A stretch of DNA of 64,000 nucleotides from Capitulum mitella. Its lineage: Eukaryota > Arthropoda > Thecostraca > Pollicipedomorpha > Pollicipedidae. Of this stretch, positions 1 to 13,000 are shown piece by piece (position 1 is the stretch's first letter; each line of letters begins with the position of its first letter). The translations under genes were made by a program, and so were the position numbers. The stretch is taken from contig CP099841.1 in assembly GCA_030062745.1 (NCBI GenBank), positions 21,517,398 through 21,581,397 on the forward strand. Reading direction: 5' to 3'. The notes below the pieces were generated by a model that made no database searches, was not told the origin of the DNA, and saw only the letters and a program-made list of their open reading frames with translations.

Positions 1-284
1 AGGAATCAACATTCTAACACAATGGCAAGATATCTGGGACCGCACGAAATCGCTTACACATAAAGCAGGAGGGATTTCTTGAACGATGCCTTTCGTGTTT
101 CTCCACAGTTCACATAGGATGGAACGCATTGCAATATAGATCAACGTTTTGGTGACATTCGGTATCTGTAATGCATTATATCGAGTTGTAATAAAGAATT
201 TTTACCACGTAAATGTGCCCTAAGACTAGACAAAAACAAACGCATCGTTCCGGCCTAGAGCGACATCACACGATCTTGACCTCT

Positions 285-778
285 GAAAGACGTGTGCGGC
301 GACGTCCGGCACGGTCCAGCCACAGCTGCGGCGTTCGTCGACCTTCCGCGGTCATCACGGCACACTTGTGCCGCTGACCGGGCTGGCTGGGCCGCGCCTC
401 TGATTGGCATCGGGCGGCGGCGCCCGCACGACCGGCAATCAGCCTGTCTCGCAGCTGGGTCGGCACAGGCCGGCCTTCCGGCATGTGCCAGGCCCGCAGC
501 CCGCACAAGTGTGGGTCTGGTCCGGGTCGAGTTGAGCCGGCGGGCGGCAGCCAGTGCCGCGGGCGGCGGCGCTGATGCCACCAGTGTCGCGCTCTCCCTC
601 CCTCTCCGTCGGACCCGACGATCGACAGGGACGTGCGGCCGCGTCGAAGCCGTGCTGCGAGCTTGGAGCTGCTCCACGAATCGGCGTCTCGTCGAGGGCC
701 GCGTGACCGGGCGGAGCCCGAGATGACGGGGTAGGTCAGCTGTCGACGCAGGATTCGGCGGACCTCTGACCTGTCGTC
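285..778 (+). promoter_or_regulatory. CpG-rich candidate promoter / 5' UTR of the SLC44 gene
   Basis: GC-rich sequence dense in CpG lies directly upstream of the start codon at 779, after an AT-rich stretch at 1-284. This is what an unmethylated promoter plus 5' UTR looks like. No TATA box or initiator could be assigned with confidence. The overlapping reading frames on both strands are explained by the base composition and are not called as genes. Confidence 0.4.
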
Positions 779-1055
779 ATGGGGTCGAACTCGTCGAAGA
801 AGGACGGTGCGGAAAAGAGCGCCGCGGTCCGAGGCGGCGAGGCAGAGACGGACTACGGGAGCATCAATCAAAGTTCGACCGAAGGGAAGGACCGGACGAG
901 CGTCGAATCAAAATCGCAGACGGACGGCGGTGCTGCGGGTTCTGAGCAAAGCAAGGCTAGCGATAGCTCAGGACAGGAGAAAAAGGCAGCGAGCAAAGCC
1001 AGCAACGGGAGGAAAAAAGAGGGAAGCAGGGAGCAGTTAGTTGAAGACAATGAAG
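779..1055 (+). CDS. SLC44 exon 1: hydrophilic N-terminal extension with myristoylation-type start
   Basis: The exon encodes 92 codons plus one base (phase 1) and ends at GAAG|GTGAGG. The protein begins MGSNSSKK, which has Gly at position 2, Ser at 6 and following lysines, fitting the N-myristoylation consensus. The rest is rich in Ser, Lys, Glu and Gln with no hydrophobic segment, so it is a disordered cytoplasmic tail. Joining to exon 2 gives [13 protein letters not shown] in frame. An alternative downstream first exon with a shorter N-terminus cannot be excluded. Confidence 0.8.
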
Positions 1056-4000
1056 GTGAGGGAGTTTGGTCGCCCTCGGGAAGGCCCGATGCCTGTTGGA
1101 AAACGTTTGTAGCAAGTGTGAATAATAGTGGCCTAACTATTCACCACTTCCTTGTCTTATGCTGTTCTTTCGATGTTAACTGCACGGGGAGGAAGGGGGA
1201 GGAGACTTGCTTCCAGGCATAGGCGACGGAAGTTTGATTTGCTTTTTAAAAGTTTATCGTTTAGATTGGACTTTTTAGTCACAAAAGACTGATGAAATGC
1301 TGACAGCCTGACAAAAACGGAAGAAAATATATTGTCGTCTCTCTGGGCACTTAGATAAAAGTCATGCGGGGGAGCATTGTTGAAACTGAGACATTTTGCA
1401 AGCCGCGTGTTTACCTTACACGCTAGAAAAATGCCAAGTTGCAACTATTATACCGGATGAATGAGTGATGCATACATTCGGTCACGTTTGCATTTGCCGC
1501 AAGTGGCATACTAAACAATTTCCTGAATTTATGTAAAAACCATAACCATTACTGAAGACTTGCACCGTTGGCCTCTTGGATGCCACAGTAAAACTACCCA
1601 AAAAGTAAGTTATGTTCCCGTGAGAATGGCGTAGTTCAATACCCATTGGCTGTGAACAGTTTTTAACTTGGATGTGAATATACATGTGGAAATACATGGA
1701 ATGTACGACATGGCCGAGTTCGACTGGACCATGATTTTTTCTGATTTGTGAAATCAGTTAACAAATTCGGCGTCCGGCCTCGCTTGTAGCCAGTCAGATG
1801 CTTTTTGGTACGCATGACGAACGCGGTTTGTTTCGTTTCCGTTCAAATATGGATGAATACATGAAAGACGCATTGCGCATTTCTTTCGATTTGTTACATT
1901 TCGCTAAACGCTCCGATATTGATTAATATGCAGATTTCAGCCTTTTACATCCCAGGAATTGCCAGTGAAAACCAAACGCGCGGCCGTAATATCGTTCGTT
2001 ATCATTACTGAGCAGTCCTTAAATTTCAGCCAGTGCAGTGGGGCATGAAGAACGAGGCCTACCGTTCTTTTCTTCAAATTTTAAAGGACATATCAATGTC
2101 ATTTAAGCAGAATTATTTTGCCAGCTACAGTTGGCAACACAAACGAACTATATCTGTATTTCTCAGTCTTTTGCACCCAAGGAAAACTAGTTAACCCACG
2201 CTCAGTCGGAAGGGAGGGAGGTGGGGCGTTTCGACGTCCATCCACGAAGGACTTTTGTTGGTAATAAAAAACCAGCTCGGGCAGCGCGCTGAAATCCTCA
2301 GTTTTCTTTGTTACATCCTGTTCGCATGTGATATGGAATTTTCAGCTTCTGGTCGTGTAAAGTCACTGACCTTAAAAGAGGTCCACCTCCGATTTAAAAA
2401 AAGCCCTCTACGGACCACATTGCGAGATCGATCGATCTTAAGACTTCGGGGTCTTAGTCAAGAACATTCCCAAGAACCGTGCTATCTCGAATTTGATGTC
2501 AAGGTCAGTGTCAGTGACCTGATGCCAGCCCAATTTCTACTCAATTCTACTACTTCTAACGGTTTGAACCGATCCTCCGGGTTACTGCTGCATTGAATCT
2601 ATTTCCTGGGAAAGGTTGTCACTAAACATGACATATGGTGTTGACCCCTATGAAGGGTCATGGGGTCAGGTCAGGTCACATTTGGAGTGAACCAGGAAAA
2701 ATGAGTCTAAAACTCAATTTTGATGAACTCTGGGGTAAAAAACAAGCACTTAAGCCAATTTTGCAGTCCAAAACTGCACCAAGACGCTTCCATGCTGTAA
2801 AACGACCTTAAGGCACGTGAGGTCATGCGAGGTCACCGTGGTAGATGCTGAGGTTATATCCAGATGTTCAACTTAGTTCGTCTGGTTTATTTAATGCGTC
2901 AATGGCAGACTTAAGCACAAAAGATGAACCCAAGCGTACTTCAAATCAGGTCATAATCTGTCGTCAGGTCAGGTCATACGATCTGCCTTTTATAGCACCC
3001 TATTGATCACGGTTGTGAATCCAAAGGTGCTTTTTGTCCGTTTGTTAGCATTGTCATTGGTCCTCGTCGGAACACGAAATGAAGCGAAAAAAGACTGAAT
3101 GTTTGGTCAGGTCATAAGGCCAAGGTAGATCACGCCGGGTCATTGGCGTTCTAATCCGTCGGTATAAAAAAATGTTTTTGCAAATAATTTCTACCGTTTT
3201 GAAAGCATGCATGGAATACAACTCTCAAGTGACGTTCAGAAGCCTCACAAATGTAAGGAAATGAAAAAGTACATTACATCAGGTTACCTGATGCAATATC
3301 TGATTATGTGCATGCTATAAACTATATGTCACCGTAGTATGCCTTATGTGGACTTTCCATCGGCATGCTCAAAACTGCCCTAGCCTTTTAAGGAATGGAG
3401 CTAGAGCTCTTTTAAAAAAATTCCTGTTTTTTTAATATACCGGATGTCCCAAAGGTAAACAAACAGCTTTAAAGTCGCACAAAGCAGTACGTATTCAGCA
3501 CAGACGAATGTCGGACCCATCACTGGAACCAGAAAATGTGGGAGTTCGACATGGACATCAATACGTTCACATCAAAACAACGGCGGACAAACGATATCAG
3601 TTCTGAGTGACACGGAGCAAACACGGTTATCATTTTCCCTCGACATGCGCTCCATAGGGTTGCAGACATGTCTTGGTCCTGTTGGTGAATTCTTCATTAG
3701 CATGTTGGCAAAGTCCTTGGAGATGGATGCTACGGCCGTGTCCACAGCTGCCCTTAGGTCCTGCACTGTCTTTGATTTCGTCTTGAAAAACTGGTCGTGG
3801 CGTGCAAATGTGCAGTAGTGGAGGCGTGCAGCAGCCATTACCGAATTCGTTTAAAAGTGAAATTCGATCAGCTTGGTTCTTTTAGATGCTGTGAAGTGCA
3901 TGGTGGCTAGAGGAAGACAAATTTGTCGCCAAAAGTATTTCCAATATTTTTGGAACACGAAGCAACATTATTTGTTTTATTCTCAATATGCATTTTTACA

Positions 4001-7000
4001 TGTGACCCATTTTAAACAGTATCCTTACTTTGGTACGCCCTGTATAGTCCAGAAAGTTGAATTATTTTTCAAAATGTTCCGCAAATATTGAGTGCTTTGG
4101 AGCGCACTCAAAACGAGCTTTCCGATGATATAAGTTTCATTTGTCACCGACATTCCATTCGCGATATACGGGAGGGGGGTCGAAACGCTCCCTCCCCGGC
4201 TCCCGTCTCCCAGGTCAGGGTGTTGATTGGGTTAATCCGGGTTGGCGCGGATAAATACCTTACGGGCGATTTGATATTGTTCATTTTTATTACCAAAATG
4301 TTAAAAAGATATTTCCCAAAAAACGCGAAGCAGGGAAACATTTCTCCGGAATAATTATAAGGACAAAACCTATGAAAGCCGAGGTCTTTTTGATGAAAAT
4401 CTAAGTCTTAAATCAATGAGTCTTCTTCTGGCGGAAACTGTTAGCAGTATGACTATGAAATATCATCTCCGTTGAAAACTGCATGACTCGCTGCCAAGCG
4501 GTTGCAAAGTTAATGAACTCTAAAGTGCGTTATGGCCAGGCTGGACACCTCAGTTTGGCTTCTTCTGCTTGTTAAAGTAAAGTAAAACCTCGTCAAAATT
4601 AAAATAAAAACCAAAAACTTACTCAATTTGCTGTTTAAAAAGCCAAGTAATGCTCGGTGGTCTGCTATGCGTGACATGCTGTTTTTTTATTAAGTTTTCG
4701 GAGCATACGCGAATAAAAAGGACCGTTTTGATGACGGGTCGCCGGTGGGACCATTGGTCCCATGAACAAAAACTCGCAAAGTTATGCCGAAACATTTGAA
4801 ATTTTTATAATGTTAAATGGCCTTTTCATTCACGTGTACTCCGAGTAACTTATCTAGTGAACAAAGGAGTAAAAACTCTTTTACAAACTGATATATGCCG
4901 TTGTTTTTTTCCAGGGGATCCCAGGACATATGATCCGGACTTTGCCGGACCGATCAACCAGAGATCATGCACGGACATCCTTTGCGCCATTGTGTTTGTG
5001 GCGTTCATTATTGGATGGGCCTGCCTCTCCATTTTTGGTGAGCATTTTTGGGCGAAAAAGTCGCGGCATGTCAGTCATCGTTCCGATTTTCAGGTGTTCA
5101 CTCCATCAGCGGGGTCGCTGATATTCTGCAGTGGGCCCTCTAGGAGCTCATGCTGGGACGTTTGGTTTTGTCTAGAAAATGGAGACTGCTTTGCAGAAAC
5201 GGACCGATCTTGCCAGTTTCACGCGCAAGGACGCACAGTCGCGAACGAAGACTGGGTCACGCACACACTCAGTCGCGGATTTTTTTACACTTACACCCAA
5301 GCACTGCACACTCACAACTCAAGCACTTGCGCATAATACTACGAGCATACGTACGTCGCAAGCAAAAAATAAAAAAAAACGGCCGCAGACGTTAGCGATC
5401 GAGCAGGTTTTCCAACCCATTTCCTGCATTTACAATGACCTAGAATCCCAAACAGCAGTACACACAGCAGGTTCAAGAAGCAAAACCGCAAATGGTTCGA
5501 ATGAGCCAACATAAACCTATAAAGCCTTTTTAATTTTAGAAAGATAGCCAAAGCAGGTATACGGTTGTGTTTTGCGTTTTATTTTTAAATAAATTAAGTC
5601 CGATCGCGCTGGCGTGATAGACTTTAGTCCTTGGAATCCGGGTTCACGCCAAGCCGAGGTTACTGAAATGCCTTGACCCCGTCTCCCGAGTGTTTCGAAG
5701 TAAGGGGTAGTTTTGTTCCAGGCACTGAACCAGATGGCGCTGGATGTCTTGATGATGTCCTGCAACTCGACGACACGACTGTTCGTGACATGGTTCACGC
5801 TTCATTCTGCGACTCGAACCCAGTGTCTGCCACGCACCAGGCTCTGTTGTCCGGCTCCTTATTCACCAGGTCACGACAGCGGCGGCGGCGACCTATATGC
5901 ACTCTATATTCATGCCTCTGTTGTGTTTGTCCTCAGCTTTCATCTACGGAGACCCGCGGCTGTTGCTGTATCCAACCGACACGCAGGGGAAGAAATGCGG
6001 TTTTGATCCCGGAGTGAAGGACAAGCCTTACCTCCATTTCTTCGATATATCGAAATGCGCCAACCCTATCGTATTCATCGCTGGCTGTCCGACCACGCAG
6101 GTGAGAAACACCAGCTACCTCGGCCTATAAAGACCGGCCACCAGGTGCCAAGCATAGGATTCAGTGTGTATCGACTAAGACCGCAGGTGAGAAACATGAA
6201 GCACCTTTCGCGTATCGAGCGACCCAACAGGTGTAAAACGCATACTGCCTCTGTGGACAGCGATAATTAGGAATGCTTTATGCTACGAGGCCATCTGAAA
6301 TTAATACAGAAATATTAAAAAGAGCTTGGGCGATGCCAAAAAGTGGGACGATGTCTGTAAAATAGAAGCATTTTACGAGAATGACAAACACATATATGAG
6401 AATGGCAACTCAAAAGTCGAAACACTTAAAGAAACAGGATTTCCTAGGCCGCTGCTATATTTTGAATAAGACTGCTGACAATTCGCAGGCTAGGGAGCTA
6501 TCTCACGACACGTTGTCATGCATTGGCAGAGAGCCTGACCCAGACGTACGGTGGTCACTATTTCTACAAATGGGACAAATTTGGAGATGTTTATTCCCGA
6601 CTCATCTTGATTTGTCGCATTTTAAGAAATGATTTTGAGTTGTTCAATACTCCAATGGTTTGTTTTAGACATGGCAAATACGAGTACATGTATGAGTGCT
6701 TATAAGGGACATTGTAGTCTCTTACTACATGCACATAACACCGGGAATCCATTACCTTTTGAAGCGGTCACTGACCCTGCCATGATTGATTCCTCGTGCC
6801 GCAGGTGTGCGTGGCGAAATGCCCCAAGTCCAACTTCTTCGCCTCGCCGTTCGCATCGAAGGAGAACCTGTGCGTGCAGGAGGTGCGGGAGAGGTTCTAC
6901 TGCCGGCCGGGCGTCGACGCCACGGAGCGCGCCGACGGCGGCGGCTTCTCCCGCACCTGCCAGAGCCTGCTTCAGAGGGACTGCGCCCCCTACACCGTGG

Positions 7001-10000
7001 CCAGCACACCAAGTACGCCCCGCCCCCGCCTCCAGGCCAGCCTCCGGGGTTCCTGCCACCTCGTGGACAGTGCCGCAGTTGATCTCCAAACCCGGTCACA
7101 CTGCACCAATTCCATTTCTACAGAGGGTCTACAATGGGCATATGACCCACCGCCAGGTTTCCTAGCATGCATTTCCAGCAATGTTAGTGCCCACAGTGGG
7201 TCCCGTCTCCACGATCGATTTATTCCGCTGTTCTTTTCGTCATGGTCACTGTCCGCCGCAGTCACTCTGGGATGCGGCGGGTGTTTCAGCTTTCTGTAAC
7301 CGTTTTTATGCGCCGTTAATAAAATTTATGGGACCCAAACAAACGAAACGGTGGTGACCATGTTGACGTCCAAAGTTTTCACCAAGTAATAGTCGTAAAT
7401 GCCGATAACGTTTTGCAAGCCCCAACTTGTGACAGGTATTTTGATGAGAGCGACTGGAGCGAAGCTTGATTGGTTATTGTCTTATTTAACGACGCTCTCG
7501 ACTGCCAGGGTCATTTCGCGTCGCTGGAAGCGAAGCTTGAAAGATCCATTAGAGACTTGCAAAATGATTATTTCCGATAGAGCTTAATTGCAACAACAAT
7601 AAAAAAGGGGCAAAACTCTGTTTTGTTGGGCCCCTTCTGTGGTTTTGACCGCCAAATACCTAGCGAACCCACGCGATTCAGTTTCAGTGCCGACCTCGAT
7701 CGATGTGGCTGCCGGCCTGCTATTGACCTGTTGTGAACGCCTATCAGTGCACGTGCCCGACCCACAGTTATGGAACGGTGTGTGCCCACGCTGGGGATCG
7801 ACCAGGCCGTCAACGGCACCCTGGTGGACAGCAGCAACCAGACTATGGGCGACCTCTCACTGCAGGAATTCCTGAAGGCATGCAAAAACTTAGGCACCTT
7901 CCTCCGAATCAAAGGGGTACGTCGTACTGAAGTTTTACTTATCCCACACGTTATATAACTGTTGACATTGTAGACTTTGTGCATAGCATGGATGCTGACG
8001 GACGTAAAAATTTGCCACGAAATCGTTGAGGAGACATTTATGGAATTCTGTGTATGACATTCCGTTGTATCAGCACCAGGGCCGCGGACATGTGGGCAAT
8101 TCTGAGAATTGTGTCCTCCTCGTCAGTTTGGTCAGGACATCGGCAAAGACTTCCAGTCGGCGTGGTGGGTGATCGTCGTGGCACTCATCGTCTGCATGTG
8201 CGTCTCCCTCGTCTGGATCCTTCTCATGAGGTGGTTCACTTCCGTTATGGTGTGGACGGCCCTGTTCGGGTCACTGGGCGCCATCATCTACGGGTACGTC
8301 TCAAAGTCGAGCTGATATTTTACCCAGCCAGTTGTGTACACACCGTTGACGTTGCTACATGTATTCCTCTGTATTGCATGTAATCTTTGAATACCCAGCA
8401 TAGTTTGCAATATTTTCATCACACAAACCTAGACTTGGCAATGCTAACAACAGCCTTTATTATACTAAATACCCACAGCTGTTAAATTTCTTACGTTGCT
8501 CATGAGATCATTTACGTCCACGTTTCGTACAGGTGCGTTTACACCTACCTGAGGTACGACAGAATCAAGGACATCGAAACAAAGCCAACGGATGCCAGCG
8601 GAAAGGATATGACAGTGAACGCCTTCACTTCGAGCGCCGGCTCCTTGCTGCAGAACAAGAACACCTGGCTGGCCTTCTTCATATGCCTGGTGATCCTCGG
8701 CGTGATCCTGCTCCTCCTCATCCTGATCCTCTTCAAGAGACTGCGAATCGCGATCGAGGTTATCGAGGAAGCCAGCAAGTAAGCAGGGACACTTGGGGAT
8801 GAGGAAGCAGAGGTCTTGGTTGAACGCAGTTTGATCGATATTTTGGTCGTATATTTCATCAGTGCATGTGCATTCGTTAATGTTGGATACGCCTCATGCT
8901 GTATGGTACACATTTTCCGTGTAACTTTCCTGCAAACCTAGTCCGGAGTCATCGCGGTATAAGACTGTCGCAAGTGGGTCATAGAGATTTGTGTGTGATA
9001 AACCTTCATGACGTTTTCTGACAGTCGGTTTTCTTTCACGTGATTGTTTAAGAACATACACAATCATCATCATCATCATCGTCATCGTATCCTGTCGCAG
9101 GTCTTCCATTGCCTGTCCACCGTGTTCCGTCCCGTCATTTGGAGACATGAAACCGCTTCATATCTCAGTGTTCCTAGACTGACAACGATCACAGAATGCC
9201 TCAGGATTTGCAGCCTCAGCAGCTGATCTCGCTATCACCGGCTTGGCCAGAGGGGGGCCCCGGACTCCGCCCCCTCCTTACGACAGCTTTTTTAGTGAAA
9301 TCTACTGCACGACGTCTCCCAGCTGACGGTTTTCGTATTATTTCAGTTCTTACTGAGCTCTGGCCTCCATACCTTAAGAAAATCCTGGTTGCGCCCCGGC
9401 TCGCTACTCACTAAAAGCGTCAGTACCACGCCATTCTATATGTGTGAGGTGCGCCCTCAAGTCACACACCTGCTTCAGCCTGCAGTCTGGTGGCCCTGTC
9501 CTTTGCTTGTCACTGTCCTCCGCCTGATCTTCTCTCCACCGCCTGACCCTCTGTCCACCGCCTGACCCTCTATCCGCACCCTGACCCTTTGTCCACCGCC
9601 TGACCCTTTGTCCACCGCCTGACCCTCTGTCCACTGCTTGACCCTCTGTCCACTGCCTGACCCTCTGTCGGCCGCCTGACCAGCCGCCTGCTTCTCTGAC
9701 CTCTCTTCCCGGCTGGCAGGGCCGTCACATCCATCCTGACGACGCTGGTGTTCCCGGTGGTGCCCTGGCTGATACAGCTGGCGGTGGTGACCCTGTTTGC
9801 TACACTGAGCCTCTATATTGCGTCCATGGGCACCACCGAGTACCGTGTGTCGTCACTGCCAGAGAATTGTCAAACGGCCTGTGGTAACATCACGGTGAGG
9901 ACGCGCTGCGGTAGAGCGCAGTGTTCCGGTCAGGGTCTGACACTTTAGTGTTGTTCTTAATCAAATATGTTGAGTGGCTTGACGTTGTTCGTAATCTCGA

Positions 10001-13000
10001 CACTGGCTTTGTGCCGTAGCGGATTTCGTAACTGACGTGCTCACCGTGGGTGTAGACGCTCCGTAAGAATTATTGGACGGAGAGGGGCAACACATCTGAG
10101 GAAATTCCTTCCAGAAAATACAATAAACATTCTGAAAATTTGGTAGAAGTTGGGAACATGGTTTTTCATTCTTTCCTCTTTGGTGTGGCGTTAACCCAGT
10201 CACTTTGTATAATTCATCGTACGACTGCCGTTAGAATCTTCAGTCTCGTAACCTCGGGACAAAAACTACAAGATTTCGCCTAAAACTGGGAGCTAGCTTT
10301 GACGCCGGATCTTTTAAAATGCGAGAATCATTCGTCCAACCGGAAGAAAAATCATCTTTTTGCAATTCTGAATACCAAACGTTTGGCCATAAATATTGCA
10401 TGCGCTACGTACAGTCATAAATCTCGAGATTCCAATGGTGTGTCTCCCATGTTAACAGGACATCCATGATTACAAATGTAATCACAATACACGGTAAAAG
10501 CTATCTTTATGTGCATCTAAACTATCAAATGCTCTCTCAGGATGTTCATTTCAAGATTCTTACGACATGCTACACTGCGTTTTAATTCAGAGTATGTTTG
10601 CTTCAATTTGACACTAATAAAAGTGACAATAATCGTGCCAATGCAATGCTCGTGGTATTCTGCTCTTGCACCGCAGATGAGACGCATAAAATCTTGGGCT
10701 CCATGTTAACGATACGACAGCAAACTCTGCCTCAGTTAAAAAAGAAACATTTACCTCAATTCCAAAAGTGCAAAGAAGCAAACCGAACAGTTGAAAAAAA
10801 TTGAAGCAGATGCTGTTGAGACTGTTGTCAAAATGCTCATGAAAACATTCCACAGGTCAATGGAATCTGCCAGCCAGAAGATTTCAATAAGACTTGTCAA
10901 AAAGATTGCCCAGATGCAATGTGCAGCTTCTACGGATATACCAAGTTTGATATAATTCCTTACTTCCATGTAAGTCAGGTGGTTTTGTACAGCTATGTTG
11001 ATATTCGCCATTATTTCGGAGCATTTTATCTTTTCCAAAATTGCATATCTCTTCGAAGCCATGTCCATTTAAAGCTAAAAGCAGCAGGTATTATGAATGT
11101 GTATCCTGACCTCGTCGGCGCCATGCAACATAAAGTGGCTCGGTATTTTGCCATCAGTGCTTGATTGCAATGCTCTCATTCGGCAACTGTTTTGAACTGC
11201 AAATAACATTTATCAGCGTGGTGGTCTTGCCACCCTGGACCGTGTTTCAGATGTACAACCTCTTTGCCCTGCTCTGGGTCATGTTCTTCGCCTCGGCCAT
11301 GGGAGAAATGGTTTTGGCGGGAGCTTTTGCAGCATGGTATTGGACGTTTGACAAGCAGAAGAATCTTCCCGCTCTGCCTCTCCTCAGCAGCACCAGGAGA
11401 ACTTTAAGGTACCCGTTCATGTGGTGGCGCATTTTAATACGTGCGGATGTTGATCCGTCGCACTGTTACCATGACGTGGTCCGGTTTCATTCTTCTCCCC
11501 AGAGGGTCCCATTATAAAGGCTGCGAGAGGTTCGGGCGTCAGGTCGCTCCTGTTCTTCTCAGCGACCGCTCAACAGCCCAAAATACTGCGCATGACCCTC
11601 GTTTGTTGAGCGGATTTTGAGACAATCTGTTGTAGACCCGTTGTGCGATCAGTTCAAAGTGAGGCCAGTTTGGTATTCATGACGTCGCAGGGCGCCGACG
11701 ACACTCAAATTTTGGTTAGTGGTAAGAAGTCTGAACTCCAAAACGTCGTTGCCACGATGGAACATGTCCTAGCTTCTCATGATATTTGGTTTCGAGCAAA
11801 CGGACTAAAATTAAATGCCAGCAAGATTCAACTGATGCTGTTGGGCAGTGCACAAAATCTGCACAACGCTCCTTATTTCACCGTAAAATTTCTCGATGAT
11901 AATCTTCACTCCGTTTCGGAAGCAAAAAATCCGGGACTAACCTTTGATCGCTGTCTTAAGTGGGACTCTCACATAACCGCCGTTACTAGGCGCTGTTTCG
12001 GAATTCTAAGTGACCCATCACATGTAACGAGTTACCTACCGCCGTCCGTTATCTGCACTCTGATCAATGCTGTGGTTCTGTCGCAGATCTGATATTGTAT
12101 CTCGGTACATGGCAATGGTAATAAAAAAGCTGTCTCGCCTCCAGAAAATCATTGACTTTGCAGCTAGAGTTATTTTTGGCCGAAGGAAATTTGACCATAT
12201 AGCGGATCTGTTGAGCAGACTGGGCTGGTTCAGCGCGGAGAAACTTGTCTCATGCCACACACTGTGCCTGGTGCACAAGGTGCGCAGCATGGGTGATCCT
12301 GAAACACTGGCCACCGAGCTTTCATGTGCTGCGGAGCATCGTGACCGACACACCAGACAGGATGACAACCTATATGTACCAAGATCTCGCACCGAGATGC
12401 GTAGGAGGCGTTTTTGCAGCCGTGCGGCGCGACAGCTCAGCTCGTTGCCACCCGATCTGCCGCGGCTCCCCATTCCCTGTTTGGTCACCACCTGAGACGC
12501 CACCTAAGCAGAGAACAGGGGTGAAAGTCGTTCAGATGACAGTGACTGCGTGCATCGTATGTTTGACAACGTTTGTATGCATTGATGACCACTGACCTCT
12601 TATTTTTATTACTTTTGACGAGAGGCCGCAATAGCCCCTAGCCTGTTGCGGATGGCTTTAATACATATCTGAGTCTGAGTCTGAGTCTGGGCCCTCGATA
12701 GGGTGGCAGTCCTCCGCGAGTCTGCTGGAGCGACTCCGCAGCGAGGGAATGCGTTCGGCATTTTTAGGTCATTTTACGGCATGGGAACGAAGCCGTGTGT
12801 GGGCCTTATGTCTGCTCGTGACATGTGCCGCTCTCGTGGTTGCTGCTGACTCATTCAAGCAGCTGTACTGTTCCCTTGGCTGCCGCCTGATCCAAACCTC
12901 AGCACCGCTCCTGATCCTAACCTCGGCACTGCTCCAGTGGCGGCCACCTGACCTAAATGCCGGTACTGCTCCTGTTGCTGCCAGTCCCGCGTGATTCAGA

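Larger units (their letters stand above)
1056..4914 (+). other. SLC44 intron 1
   Basis: A 3.9-kb intron. It holds a GGTCA-motif cluster (2656-3142) and a mariner-like element (3438-4044), both listed separately. I see no other gene in it. Confidence 0.8.

Noticed and set aside
3572-3838. Minus-strand 88-codon frame as an independent gene
   Set aside because: It lies inside an element with inverted ends and TA flanks, and its pattern is that of a transposase end.
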